From assembly GCA_019750335.1 (NCBI GenBank), contig JAIEOQ010000003.1, positions 496,001 to 560,000 of the forward strand: 64,000 nt of DNA. The letters are read 5' to 3'. This document shows, in pieces, positions 53,244 to 63,063 of this stretch. A program made the position numbers and the translations under genes. The stretch's first letter is position 1. Each line of letters begins with the position of its first letter. Source of the stretch: Candidatus Obscuribacterales bacterium. Lineage in GTDB: Bacteria > Cyanobacteriota > Vampirovibrionia > Obscuribacterales > Obscuribacteraceae. Below the pieces are notes generated by a model. The model was not told the origin of the DNA. It did not search any database and saw only the letters and a list, made by a program, of their open reading frames with translations.

Positions 53244-54983
53244 TCAGTCTTTAATCGGCACTCTGGTTGTAGCGTTATCCAAAGAAAGCCTGCCCATGGC
53301 ATAAAGCAACTTTAGCTGTGACAGATTGAAATCAATAATCGCATTGGCTTTGCTGGTCAATGCCGCTGTGTAATTGCGCTGAGCAATAACTAAATCAAGT
53401 GTAGTGCCTACACCTTCTTGAACACGCACCTGGCAAACACGCAAACCTTCACGGGCATAAATTACCGCATCGGTTGTTTCTTCAATCAATTTTTCAGCAC
53501 TCATGCTAGACAAAAGAGCGTCACGCACCTGTTGATAAACTTTGTTCAACTCTCGATTGAACTCAAGCTTTACGCGGCGAGCATTGGCCCGCGCCGTCTC
53601 AACTTGGGCTACTTCTGTTAGGGCCATACCGCCGATGTTCCATTGCAAATCCAGTCCGACAGTAAACAAAGATTTGGTAGTGAAATGTTTAGGCGCATTT
53701 GGATTGGATGGTGCACCAAGCGGCAACGCCGACGCCGTCGAGACCGAACCGGCGCTCATACCGGAAGAACTTAAAGAAGTTTGTTGTGACGAGCTGCTAC
53801 TGCTGTTATTTATGCTTGTGGCATTGGAACCGCTGCCGATTACCGCACCGGTTGCAGCCAGTGTCGGCAACAAACTTGCTTTAGCTACTTTAATCGACTC
53901 CAATGCCGCTAAACGCAAATATTCATAGCGCTTCAACTCAGGACGATTGGAAACAGCAACGCGTAAAAGATCCGCCGGCAATAAAGATTTATCCACAAGC
54001 CTCACTTTAGTGATCCGCCTGTCTTTGAGAGTCAAATCAACTCCGGAATCCACATTCAATGAACGTGCCAAGTTAACTGCAGCTTCGCGACGCTTTACCT
54101 GTTCTGCAATCAGATCTTGTCTGTCTTTTGAAAGTTCGTATTTGGATTGCAAAACATCAAGCTGTGTGACCACACCGTTGTCGAATTGATCTTGATTGAC
54201 GACAACTGAAGCTTTAGCGACATCTACTGTTTTCATTTTGATTTGAAGCAATGCGTCTCGCAGTACAAGTTCGTAATACTGTTTGCCGACTTCCATTAGA
54301 GTATCGTTAGTTGTTGCTTTAGATAAAGACTGCGCAGCCTTGTAATTATCCTTGTTCAAAAGGGCTGTATGCAGAATACTGCCACCCTTATACAGATACC
54401 ACTGATAGCCGCTGTTCATCGTTATATATGAATTGGAGATTGGAATCACCAATCCGGCCGGGCTGACATAATTACCTTTCAAGCCTTGGTAAGTAAGACT
54501 GTTGACGATATTCGGCAAGAAGCCACCAAGCGCTCCATAATATTGCCAACGCTGAGCATCGACATTAGTATTGGCAATCTTGATGTCTAAATTGTTGGCA
54601 AGAGCAATTTTAAAAGCATCAGCAAGCCCGATTCTACTTTCGCCGGCAGCATCAAGCCCGTAAGGCGAATAACGTTGATCGATAGTAATCAAAGCCGTAA
54701 GCAAAGGTGGCTTGACAAAAATTTGTTCGGGATCGACAAACATACTGCCGGTGCTGTCGATAGTTTCACGAGCAATCTCTTGCAGAGTCCGTTGCGCTTC
54801 TTTATCCGCTTCGGTCATCTTAGCCGGCAAAGCACCATCAGGTAATTTGTTGGCGGCTTGGGGTTGAGATCTGGCGCCACCAATGGTGAATGCCTGAAGG
54901 CACAAACAAAGCAAGCAGGCGAGCTTTCGATTAGGCAAATTCAGGTCCGAAGATTTCAAGAGATTCCCGCTAAAAGCCACCAC
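53244..54983 (-). CDS. TolC-family outer-membrane efflux protein
   Basis: A 579-residue protein with an N-terminal signal (KLACLLCLCLQAFTIGGARS) and the double outer-membrane efflux domain layout: long amphipathic helices separated by beta pieces, RIGLADAFKIALANNLDIKIANTNVDAQR near the start of the first repeat and GVGTTLDLVIAQRNYTAALTSKANAIIDFNLSQLKLLYAMG (in pieces) near the end. It is divergent from the RND genes, so it should supply the outer-membrane duct of that tripartite pump. Start at GTG 54983; two TTG alternatives lie within 16 codons. Confidence 0.88.
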   Translation of the reverse strand: MVAFSGNLLKSSDLNLPNRKLACLLCLCLQAFTIGGARSQPQAANKLPDGALPAKMTEADKEAQRTLQEIARETIDSTGSMFVDPEQIFVKPPLLTALITIDQRYSPYGLDAAGESRIGLADAFKIALANNLDIKIANTNVDAQRWQYYGALGGFLPNIVNSLTYQGLKGNYVSPAGLVIPISNSYITMNSGYQWYLYKGGSILHTALLNKDNYKAAQSLSKATTNDTLMEVGKQYYELVLRDALLQIKMKTVDVAKASVVVNQDQFDNGVVTQLDVLQSKYELSKDRQDLIAEQVKRREAAVNLARSLNVDSGVDLTLKDRRITKVRLVDKSLLPADLLRVAVSNRPELKRYEYLRLAALESIKVAKASLLPTLAATGAVIGSGSNATSINNSSSSSSQQTSLSSSGMSAGSVSTASALPLGAPSNPNAPKHFTTKSLFTVGLDLQWNIGGMALTEVAQVETARANARRVKLEFNRELNKVYQQVRDALLSSMSAEKLIEETTDAVIYAREGLRVCQVRVQEGVGTTLDLVIAQRNYTAALTSKANAIIDFNLSQLKLLYAMGRLSLDNATTRVPIKD

Positions 54984-55061
54984 AGACAGTTCACTATAGA
55001 TTAGCAGAGCCTAACTGAAAAATTCAAAAAAGCTTGGGATTTTTCTGGGACAATCCTCTAA

Positions 55062-58000
55062 ATGTGGATTGTCGAGCTAGCTCTTAAACGACCTCATACG
55101 TTTTTAGTGATGGCGATCACTATTCTGCTTTTCGGCGTGCTCTCCATTTTGCGCATGCCAGTGGATATCTTTCCCAATATCGATATCCCCATTGTCAGCT
55201 GTGCCTGGACTTACACCGGTATGTCTCCGTATTACATGGAGAATTTGGTAACCACGGTCACCGAACGTGCGCTGACTTCGACAGTGAACGGTATCCAGCG
55301 CATGGAATCCATTTCACTTTCCAGCATGAGCATCGTCAAAGTCTATTTGAATAAGGGTACCGACATGGGGCAATCGGTAGCCATGGTTGAGTCGGTCTGT
55401 AGCGCCATTTTAAGACAGTTACCCCGCGGTATCAGCCCACCCTTTGTCACCGCATCCAGTGCTACTGACGTTCCGGTTTTGCAACTGATCATTGCCAGTG
55501 ACACACTTTCCGAAGCAGAACTCTTTGATATTGCCAATAATCTGATTCGCAGCCAATTGGCAACCATTCAAGGCGCTACCATACCTTTTCCTTACGGCGG
55601 CAAGTACCGCCAAGTAATGATTGATCTAGACCCGAAAGCTCTTTATGCCGTTGGCTTATCAGCAGACGACATAGTTACGTCTATCAATGATCAAAGTCCA
55701 ATTGATCCTTGCGGAACAGCCAAAATGGGTACTTATGAATACGTAATCGTACTCAATAACACACCTAACACTATCGAAAAGCTTAATGCTCTGCCTGTAA
55801 AATCGGCCAACGGCGCAGTCGTATTTTTGAAAGATGTAGCTCATGTTCATGACGGCTATCAGCCCCAAACCAACATCGTTAACTTAAACGGTAAGCGAGC
55901 CGTACTTTTCAACGTACTAAAGAACGGCGACGCTTCAACTCTCGACGTAGTCAGTCGCATTAAAGCGGCTTTGCCTCGTATTCGCACCATCGTACCTCCG
56001 GCTTGCAAAATAGATGTGCTTACGGATCAATCCATTTTTGTTCGTGAATGTGTCGACGAAGTAATCCGTGAAACAATCACTGCCGCTCTTTTAACGGCTC
56101 TATTAATGCTGGCGCTGTTAGGCAGCTGGCGAAGCACACTCATTGTCGCTACTTCAATTCCGCTGGCTATTCTCTCTTCCTTAATCTGTCTTTGCATAAC
56201 CGGACAAAGTATAAATTCCATGACTCTGGGTGGTCTGGCATTAGCAGTCGGTATGCTTGTCGACGATGCCACCGTAGCTATTGAGAATTTGCACAGTAAC
56301 TTAGCTCAAGGAAAAGAGATTACTCAAGCCATTTTGGACGGCGCTCAACAAGTTGCTTTGCCGGCGCTTGTTTCCACCCTATCTATTTGTATCGTATTTG
56401 TTCCGGTCATATTTCTTACTGAACCGTCACGTTCTTTATTCGTACCGATGGGTATGGCTGTTGTTTTTGCCATGTTAGCCTCTTACGGACTGTCGCGTAC
56501 TCTGGTACCACTCATGTCTAAAGCGCTGCTTTCAGGCGAGCATCACCAGCCGGGACAAGAGAATAAACCTCCGCAAAATTTTTTACTGCTCTTTTTTCAC
56601 AAAATATATCTAGCAATCGAAAAGGCTTTCGAAGCCGCTCGCAATACTTATCGCCACACTCTTGAGTCGGCGCTGAACAACGCTAAAGTCACTCTTTCCT
56701 TATTCTTCGCTTTTATCGTTCTTTCGCTCCTATTGCTGCCGCAAATTGGTCAGGATTTCTTTCCAACTATCGATGGTGGACAATTAAGATTGCATGTTTG
56801 CGTTCCAGCCGGCACACGCATTGAAAATACAGAACGCATTTTCCACAAAATTGAAAGCTCGATCAAAAAACTTTTTCCAAAAGACGAAATCGAAATGATT
56901 GCCGACAATATCGGCTTACCTGTAAGCGCAATCAATTATTCGCTCTCTGACAGTCAAACCGTCAGTGTAGCGGACGGCGAAATACTGGCTCATTTGTCCG
57001 AGAAACGCCAACACGATACAGCTTACTACCAACAAAAAATAAGACGCATGCTCAAAGCCGAATACCCGAGCTATCGTTTTTATTTCCAACCGGCAGATAT
57101 CGTCACTCAAATTCTCAACGCCGGCTTACCGGCACCGATTGACATACGCATAATCGGCTTCAACAAAGAGAATAACTACAAAATACTCAAAGATATCAAA
57201 CAGAAAGTAGCTCTTATTCCCGGTGCCACTGACGTATGTATCCACCAAGTAATCGACGCTCCCCATTTCGGTTGGTACGTAGACCGCACCCGAGCCGAAC
57301 AAATCGGCTTGACGCAAAAGGACATATCCAACTCTTTCTTGATTAATTTGAGCTCGAGCTTTCAAACTCAACCTAATTTTTGGTTGAACGCTAAAAATCG
57401 GATTAATTACAATATGGCAGCGCAAACACCGCAAAACAAGCTGACATCTCTTGACGATTTGCGCTTCATGTCTTTAACTCCAACCAATTCACAAACGACA
57501 CGAATAGAGCCGCCGGTATTAACCAATGTGGCAACTTTCAAACGTTCGCCTACACCCTCTGTAGTAAACCATTTGAATGTAGCTCCGGTTTTCGATATTT
57601 ATGCAGCCTGCCAGGGAGCAGACTTAGGTTCAGTCTCGACTCAGATCAAAAGCATATTGGATAAAATTCGCCCCGGACTGCCTCGCGGTACTTTTCTTTT
57701 TATGGGCGGACAAGTCATGAGTATGAATCTGGCTTTTATCGCCTTACTCTCCGGTCTGGCTTTTGCCATCGTTCTGGTTTATTTTCTCTTGGTCGTAAAC
57801 TTTCAATCTTGGACCGATCCATTCATTATATTAATGGCTATTCCCGGAGCACTTTCCGGAATTATTTGGAGCTTGTTCGTCACCCAAACCACTTTCAGCA
57901 TTCCGGCTCTGATGGGCACAATCATGACTATTGGCGTCGCTTCGGCCAATAGCATATTGATGGTTACTTTTGCCAATGAAGAGCTGAAAAAGAATGGCGA

Positions 58001-58238
58001 CTCATTTAAAGCAGCTCTGGAAGCTGGATATCAACGTTTTCGTCCGGTAATCATGACCGCAACAGCGATGATCATCGGCATGATCCCAATGGCTATCGGC
58101 GGCGGGCAAGGCGGTTCGCAGAACGCGCCGATAGGACGCGCCGTAATCGGCGGTTTAACCGTTGCCACTTTCTCCACTTTGTTTTTGGTTCCCTTGATAT
58201 TTTCAATTTCGCGCAAGAAGAAGGACCAGAAGCATTGA
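55062..58238 (+). CDS. efflux RND transporter permease (first of tandem pair)
   Basis: A 1058-residue inner-membrane RND (HAE/AcrB-like) protein with 12 predicted membrane segments and two large periplasmic loops. Both proton-relay Asp residues (401-402, in GMLVDDATVAIEN) are present. The Lys of TM10 (K940 of AcrB) is replaced: the motif reads GVASANSIL, as in a known subgroup of RND permeases. The Arg in FRPVIMT is kept. It should export drugs, lipids or metals with the next two products. It shares most of its motifs with the second permease. Confidence 0.93.
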   Translation: MWIVELALKRPHTFLVMAITILLFGVLSILRMPVDIFPNIDIPIVSCAWTYTGMSPYYMENLVTTVTERALTSTVNGIQRMESISLSSMSIVKVYLNKGTDMGQSVAMVESVCSAILRQLPRGISPPFVTASSATDVPVLQLIIASDTLSEAELFDIANNLIRSQLATIQGATIPFPYGGKYRQVMIDLDPKALYAVGLSADDIVTSINDQSPIDPCGTAKMGTYEYVIVLNNTPNTIEKLNALPVKSANGAVVFLKDVAHVHDGYQPQTNIVNLNGKRAVLFNVLKNGDASTLDVVSRIKAALPRIRTIVPPACKIDVLTDQSIFVRECVDEVIRETITAALLTALLMLALLGSWRSTLIVATSIPLAILSSLICLCITGQSINSMTLGGLALAVGMLVDDATVAIENLHSNLAQGKEITQAILDGAQQVALPALVSTLSICIVFVPVIFLTEPSRSLFVPMGMAVVFAMLASYGLSRTLVPLMSKALLSGEHHQPGQENKPPQNFLLLFFHKIYLAIEKAFEAARNTYRHTLESALNNAKVTLSLFFAFIVLSLLLLPQIGQDFFPTIDGGQLRLHVCVPAGTRIENTERIFHKIESSIKKLFPKDEIEMIADNIGLPVSAINYSLSDSQTVSVADGEILAHLSEKRQHDTAYYQQKIRRMLKAEYPSYRFYFQPADIVTQILNAGLPAPIDIRIIGFNKENNYKILKDIKQKVALIPGATDVCIHQVIDAPHFGWYVDRTRAEQIGLTQKDISNSFLINLSSSFQTQPNFWLNAKNRINYNMAAQTPQNKLTSLDDLRFMSLTPTNSQTTRIEPPVLTNVATFKRSPTPSVVNHLNVAPVFDIYAACQGADLGSVSTQIKSILDKIRPGLPRGTFLFMGGQVMSMNLAFIALLSGLAFAIVLVYFLLVVNFQSWTDPFIILMAIPGALSGIIWSLFVTQTTFSIPALMGTIMTIGVASANSILMVTFANEELKKNGDSFKAALEAGYQRFRPVIMTATAMIIGMIPMAIGGGQGGSQNAPIGRAVIGGLTVATFSTLFLVPLIFSISRKKKDQKH

Positions 58239-58261
58239 GGTTGTATTATATTCACCACGCG

Positions 58262-58289
58262 GCAAGATTTCGGCTCTCAGCCGGCTTGC
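58262..58289 (+). other. intercistronic stem-loop between the two RND genes
   Basis: GCAAG (58262-58266) pairs with CTTGC (58285-58289), and GGCT (58272-58275) with AGCC (58279-58282), in the 74-bp gap between the pump genes. There is no T-run, so it is a better candidate for mRNA processing or stability than for termination. Confidence 0.3.
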
Positions 58290-58312
58290 AAAGAGATTGA
58301 TGGTAGCTAAAA

Positions 58313-61300
58313 ATGTGGATTGTTGAATTAGCGCTGCACAAACCGCATACATTCATAGTTATGGCTTTATCCATTGCTTTGTTCGGCGTGCTTTCAATCA
58401 TGCAAATGGCTGTCGACATCTTTCCGGGAATTGACGTTCCGATTGTAAGTTGCGTCTGGACTTATACCGGCATGTCGCCTTACAACGTTGAGAATTTGAT
58501 TACTACGGTGACCGAAACTTGGTTGACCTCAACGGTTAACGGTATCGATCATATGGAATCGACTTCGCTTTCCGGTATGAGCGTAATTAAAGTCTATTTG
58601 CATAAAGGAACTAGCATCGGTGAAGCCGTAGCCATGGTGGCATCCGTCGGCAACGCCTGCTTGGAATATCTGCCGCCGAATATAACACCGCCTTTTGTTA
58701 CTGTCACAAGCGCCACCGATGTGCCGGTTATCCAGCTGCAAATAGGCAGTAAAACTTTATCCGAAGCGCAACTTTTTGATATCGCCAATAATTTTGTGCG
58801 CAATCAGTTAGCCACGATTCAAGGCGCCACTATCCCTTTTCCTTACGGCGGTAAATATCGTCAAGTCATGGTCGACTTGGACCCGGCAGCGATTATTGCC
58901 ACCGGTCTTTCAGCCAATGATGTAGTCACAGCCATCAATAATCAGAACATCATTGCCCCTTCCGGCACAGCCAAGATGGGTACGTACGAATACATAATGA
59001 CTCTGAACAATATTCCGAGCATTATCGACAAACTCAATGCCGTACCGATTAAGTCGCAAAAAGGCGCAGTCGTTTATGTGCGCGATGTGGCTCATGTTCA
59101 TGACGGTTATCAACCGCAATTGAACATAGTCAATCAAGACGGCAAAAGATCTGTTTTATTCAATATATTGAAAAACGGCGACGCTTCTACCCTTGCTGTC
59201 GTCAACCGGATCAAAGAAGCATTACCGCGCATTCAAGCGATCGTGCCTCCGGCGTGCAAAATAAGCTTACTCACGGATCAATCAATTTTCGTCAAAGAAT
59301 GTGTCGCCGACGTTATTCAAGAAGCACTTACAGCTGCCGGACTAACAGCGATTATGATGTTAGCTTTGTTAGGCAGTTGGCGCAGCACTCTTATTGTCGC
59401 TACTTCAATTCCCTTGGCCATGCTTTGTTCAATTATCGGTTTGCATATTTGCGGACAAACAATCAATTCAATGACTCTTGGCGGATTAGCTCTGGCTGTC
59501 GGTATGCTCGTCGATGACGCCACTGTCGAAATTGAAAACGTTCATCGTAATATGGACATGGGTAAAGACATAGTCAAAGCCATTCTTGATGGCGCTCAAC
59601 AAGTTGCTTTGCCGGCTTTCGTTTCTACTCTTTCCATATGCGTCGTTTTTGTGCCTGTACTTTTTCTGACCGAGCCCAGCCGTTCTTTGTTTATGCCTTT
59701 AGGCATGGCTGTAGTGTTTGCCATGATGGCTTCCTATGGCTTATCACGCACGATCGTACCTTTGATGTCCAAGGCTTTGCTTGGTGTTGAAGGACATCAT
59801 TCCGACTCCGAAAAACCGAAGAAAGTCTCAATCTTTACTCAAATCTATAAAATAATCGACACAGCTTTTGAATCAGCTCGCGAGAAGTATAGAGCAACTT
59901 TGCATTGGGCTTTACTTAATCCAAAAATCACTCTTTCCTTATTTCTCGGTTTTTATGCTCTTTCTTTTTGTCTCTTGCCACAAATCGGCGAGGATTATTT
60001 TCCGACTATCGACGCCGGACAACTACGTTTGCATATTAACGCGCGTCCAGGAACCAGAGTGGAAGAGACTGAACGCCTGTTCAAAAGAATTGAGCGTTCA
60101 ATCAAAGCGTTGATCCCACCTGGCGAAATAGAGGTTATTACCGACAATATCGGCATGCCGGTTAGCGGTGTTAATTACGCATTTTCAGACAGCCAGACCA
60201 TAAGCGAAGCTGATGGCGAGATCCTGATATCACTTGAAGAGAACAGAACTCAAAGCACCGCTTATTATCAAAAGCAGGTGCGCAAAATGCTCACTGAAAA
60301 ATATCCAGAGTGCAGTTATTACTTCCAACCGGCCGACATAGTCACACAAATACTTAATGCCGGATTACCAGCCCCAATTGATATTCGTATCACCGGCAAT
60401 GAAAAAGAAAAAAATTACGCCATTGCTCAAAAAATAAAGCGTGAAATACAAAAAGTGCCTGGCGCTGTAGATGTATGTTTGCACCAAGTAGTTAACGCGC
60501 CACAATTTGTTTTTGAAGTTGATCGAACCAGAGCCAATCAACTTGGTTTAACCCAAAAAGATGTATCCAACTCAGTGCTTGTTTCTTTAAGCTCAAGCTT
60601 CCAAACAGCGCCGAATTTTTGGCTCAATACAGGTAACGGAGTCAACTATAATTTAGCGGCGCAAACGCCTCAATACAAAATAAACTCCCTGGATAGCTTG
60701 TTTATTACCGCTCTGACTGGCAAACAAAAAGATCCACAAAATGTAGTTAAGCAAGATGGGCAACCACCGGTTCCGCCGCAACCACAAATGTTGGCTAACG
60801 TAGCTAAACCTTATCGCACAGCAACACCGGCCGTCGTCAATCATTTGAACGCCCAACCAGTGTTCGATATTTATGCTGCCTGCCAAGGTCGCGATCTCGG
60901 CGGCGTAGCCACAGACATCAAACAAATTCTCAATCGTTATCAAAGCCAACTGCCACGCGGCAGCTTTCTCTTTATGGGCGGTCAAGTAAGAAGCATGGTC
61001 ACTGCTTTTGCTGCACTTTTAGGCGGGCTTGTTTTTGCTCTCGTGCTTGTTTATTTGCTTCTAGTCGTAAACTTCCAGTCCTGGACCGATCCAATCATTA
61101 TCTTGATGGCCATTCCTGGCGCTTTCTCTGGCATTCTTTGGAGTTTGTTCATTACTCAAACGACTTTCAGCATTCCGGCACTGATGGGCACAATTATGAC
61201 TATCGGTGTTGCTTCAGCTAACAGTATTTTGATGATTACTTTTGCCAACGAACAAAAAGCAGAAGGTTTCGACTCTTTCCAATCATCACTAAACGCTGGC

Positions 61301-61525
61301 TATCAGCGCTTTCGCCCGGTAATCATGACAGCGACAGCAATGATCATCGGTATGATTCCTATGGCAATCGGTAGCGGGCAAGGCGGCTCACAAAACGCTC
61401 CGATTGGACGCGCAGTAATCGGCGGTTTAACTGTCGCTACTTTCTCCACTTTGTTTTTCGTCCCTTTAATTTTCAGCTTATTCCGCAAAGAACACAATAA
61501 ACAAGAAGAGTCTAAACAAGCTTGA
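58313..61525 (+). CDS. efflux RND transporter permease (second of tandem pair)
   Basis: A 1070-residue paralogue of the preceding permease: same start (MWIVELAL), Asp401-402 in GMLVDDATVEIEN, and the same GVASANSIL motif in TM10 without Lys. The two are similar along their length but have diverged, including at silent sites, so this is not a recent duplication. Two different permeases with one adaptor is the MdtABC/MuxABC layout, where the pumps form a mixed trimer. Confidence 0.92.
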   Translation: MWIVELALHKPHTFIVMALSIALFGVLSIMQMAVDIFPGIDVPIVSCVWTYTGMSPYNVENLITTVTETWLTSTVNGIDHMESTSLSGMSVIKVYLHKGTSIGEAVAMVASVGNACLEYLPPNITPPFVTVTSATDVPVIQLQIGSKTLSEAQLFDIANNFVRNQLATIQGATIPFPYGGKYRQVMVDLDPAAIIATGLSANDVVTAINNQNIIAPSGTAKMGTYEYIMTLNNIPSIIDKLNAVPIKSQKGAVVYVRDVAHVHDGYQPQLNIVNQDGKRSVLFNILKNGDASTLAVVNRIKEALPRIQAIVPPACKISLLTDQSIFVKECVADVIQEALTAAGLTAIMMLALLGSWRSTLIVATSIPLAMLCSIIGLHICGQTINSMTLGGLALAVGMLVDDATVEIENVHRNMDMGKDIVKAILDGAQQVALPAFVSTLSICVVFVPVLFLTEPSRSLFMPLGMAVVFAMMASYGLSRTIVPLMSKALLGVEGHHSDSEKPKKVSIFTQIYKIIDTAFESAREKYRATLHWALLNPKITLSLFLGFYALSFCLLPQIGEDYFPTIDAGQLRLHINARPGTRVEETERLFKRIERSIKALIPPGEIEVITDNIGMPVSGVNYAFSDSQTISEADGEILISLEENRTQSTAYYQKQVRKMLTEKYPECSYYFQPADIVTQILNAGLPAPIDIRITGNEKEKNYAIAQKIKREIQKVPGAVDVCLHQVVNAPQFVFEVDRTRANQLGLTQKDVSNSVLVSLSSSFQTAPNFWLNTGNGVNYNLAAQTPQYKINSLDSLFITALTGKQKDPQNVVKQDGQPPVPPQPQMLANVAKPYRTATPAVVNHLNAQPVFDIYAACQGRDLGGVATDIKQILNRYQSQLPRGSFLFMGGQVRSMVTAFAALLGGLVFALVLVYLLLVVNFQSWTDPIIILMAIPGAFSGILWSLFITQTTFSIPALMGTIMTIGVASANSILMITFANEQKAEGFDSFQSSLNAGYQRFRPVIMTATAMIIGMIPMAIGSGQGGSQNAPIGRAVIGGLTVATFSTLFFVPLIFSLFRKEHNKQEESKQA

Positions 61526-61535
61526 GGCAACCAAA

Positions 61536-62882
61536 ATGAACTCGTCCGATGAACACGAACACAAACCGGCTCCGCTTCATGGCATAAAACTGTTTCTTTC
61601 CGTGCTAGGCGGGATCATTCTTTTATTGTTCATTGTTGGCTTACTTCCGCGCATAATGCAAAAACAAGAGCTAAAAAAAGTACATGAAGAAACAACCGGA
61701 GCGATACCGGTCGTTCATACAATTATCTCCAAACCATCGGCAAATACCGAATCAATCACCTTGCCCGGTAATATCGGCGCCATTCAATATACGACTATTT
61801 ATGCTCGGATAGACGGCTATCTGAAAGACCGGATGGTGGACATCGGCGACACAGTAAAAACCGGACAATTACTTGCCACAATTGATACACCAACAGTGGA
61901 TCAAGAGCTTTTGCAAGCTCGTGCTGATTTGCTTAAAGCAAAAGCTGAGCTTGAAACATCCAAATCCAATCTTAAAGAAGCAATCGCCAAAGACAAACAA
62001 GCTTTAGCAGATATTGAAAGAGCAAAAGCCAATGTCGCTTATGCCACAGTTACAGCCAAACGCTGGCAGGATATGTGTGTACGCGGTGCCGTCAGCGAAC
62101 AAAGTCGCGACGAAAAAGTACGTTCACTAGAATCGACCTCAGCCGATCTGCAAGCCAATATCGCCAACGAACAAGCAGCTAAAGCCCAGATTGAAAGCTC
62201 GCGCTCCGAAATCAATCAAGCCGCAGCTAATGTAAAAGCCAAACAAGCTGACGTGGCTAAATATGTTGCCGAACAATCTTTCCAAAAGGTGTTGGCTCCT
62301 TTTGACGGAGTAATTACTTATCGTAAAGTCGATCCAGGCGCTTTGATTACTCAAGGCAGCCAATCAAGCAATTTAGAACTTTTCCAATTAGCTAAAATTG
62401 ATTCGTTACGTATTTATGTCAGCGTGCCGCAAAGAATCGCTCGTTATTTGCGCGATGGCATGACAGCCGATGTGCTAGTACCTGAATATCCCGAACGCAA
62501 GTTTGTCGGCATAGTGACAAATGTCAGCGGCGCTCTCGATCCGAACACACGTACTCGTCAAACCGAAATCAAAATCAAAAATCAGGACCATGCCTTGCTG
62601 CCCGGCATGTATGCTGAAATAAAATTGACGACATTACGCGAGCAGCCGTGGATTCGTGTACCGGGAACAACCCTTGTTACACGTGCCGACGGACAATTTG
62701 TCGTCGTCATTAAAGATTCAAAAGCTCATTACCAGCCAATTACCATCGGTCGTGATTTCGGCAATGAAGTTGAAATACAAACCGGTTTGCAGGGCAACGA
62801 ATTAATAGTAGTCAGCCCCTCTGACGATCTCCAGGAGGGCGAGCAAGTGAAAAGCGAGCCGTTACCCAATGAATCCACTTAA
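61536..62882 (+). CDS. efflux RND transporter periplasmic adaptor subunit (HlyD/MFP)
   Basis: A 448-residue membrane-fusion protein. A membrane anchor (residues about 17-40) has no lipobox; then barrel-sandwich (lipoyl-like), a long helical hairpin (about 125-235: LLQARADLLKAKAELETSKSNL; AKANVAYATVTAKRWQDM), and beta-barrel parts (DPGALITQGSQSSNLELFQLAKID; LPGMYAEIKLTTL). GAGG lies 8 nt before the ATG and 10 nt separate it from the pump gene. It joins the RND permeases to the TolC-like channel. Confidence 0.93.
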   Translation: MNSSDEHEHKPAPLHGIKLFLSVLGGIILLLFIVGLLPRIMQKQELKKVHEETTGAIPVVHTIISKPSANTESITLPGNIGAIQYTTIYARIDGYLKDRMVDIGDTVKTGQLLATIDTPTVDQELLQARADLLKAKAELETSKSNLKEAIAKDKQALADIERAKANVAYATVTAKRWQDMCVRGAVSEQSRDEKVRSLESTSADLQANIANEQAAKAQIESSRSEINQAAANVKAKQADVAKYVAEQSFQKVLAPFDGVITYRKVDPGALITQGSQSSNLELFQLAKIDSLRIYVSVPQRIARYLRDGMTADVLVPEYPERKFVGIVTNVSGALDPNTRTRQTEIKIKNQDHALLPGMYAEIKLTTLREQPWIRVPGTTLVTRADGQFVVVIKDSKAHYQPITIGRDFGNEVEIQTGLQGNELIVVSPSDDLQEGEQVKSEPLPNEST

Positions 62883-62962
62883 CGTGACTCGCTGACAAAT
62901 TGCTGAACTATGATTGTTGTTGCGGTAGTTGCCGCCAACGCTACAAAAGATATTAGTATCAT
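62879..62962 (-). CDS. hydrophobic 27-residue microprotein (candidate)
   Basis: ATG at 62962, with a perfect GGAGGA (62971-62976) 8 nt upstream, opens a frame of 27 codons to a TAA at 62879-62881. The peptide begins MILISFVALAATTATTIIVQQ and could form one short membrane segment. Its stop overlaps the stop of the RND adaptor gene by 4 nt. Too short for ordinary gene finders. The strong ribosome site is the main support; no family known. Confidence 0.4.
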   Translation of the reverse strand: MILISFVALAATTATTIIVQQFVSESR

Positions 62963-63063
62963 GATTTATTTCCTCCAAAGTTTGTGACTGAACTCGTATC
63001 TGATTTGTTTCCCAATAACTAAAAAACGTTCAAGGGAACAATCTTAGGATGTTAAGAGGTAAA

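Noticed and set aside
53418-54189. Plus-strand frames inside the TolC-like gene
   Set aside because: They are low-quality shadows of the minus-strand gene, with no signal, motif or ribosome site.
58313-61525. Recent duplication of the RND gene
   Set aside because: The two genes differ at most silent positions, so the duplication is old.
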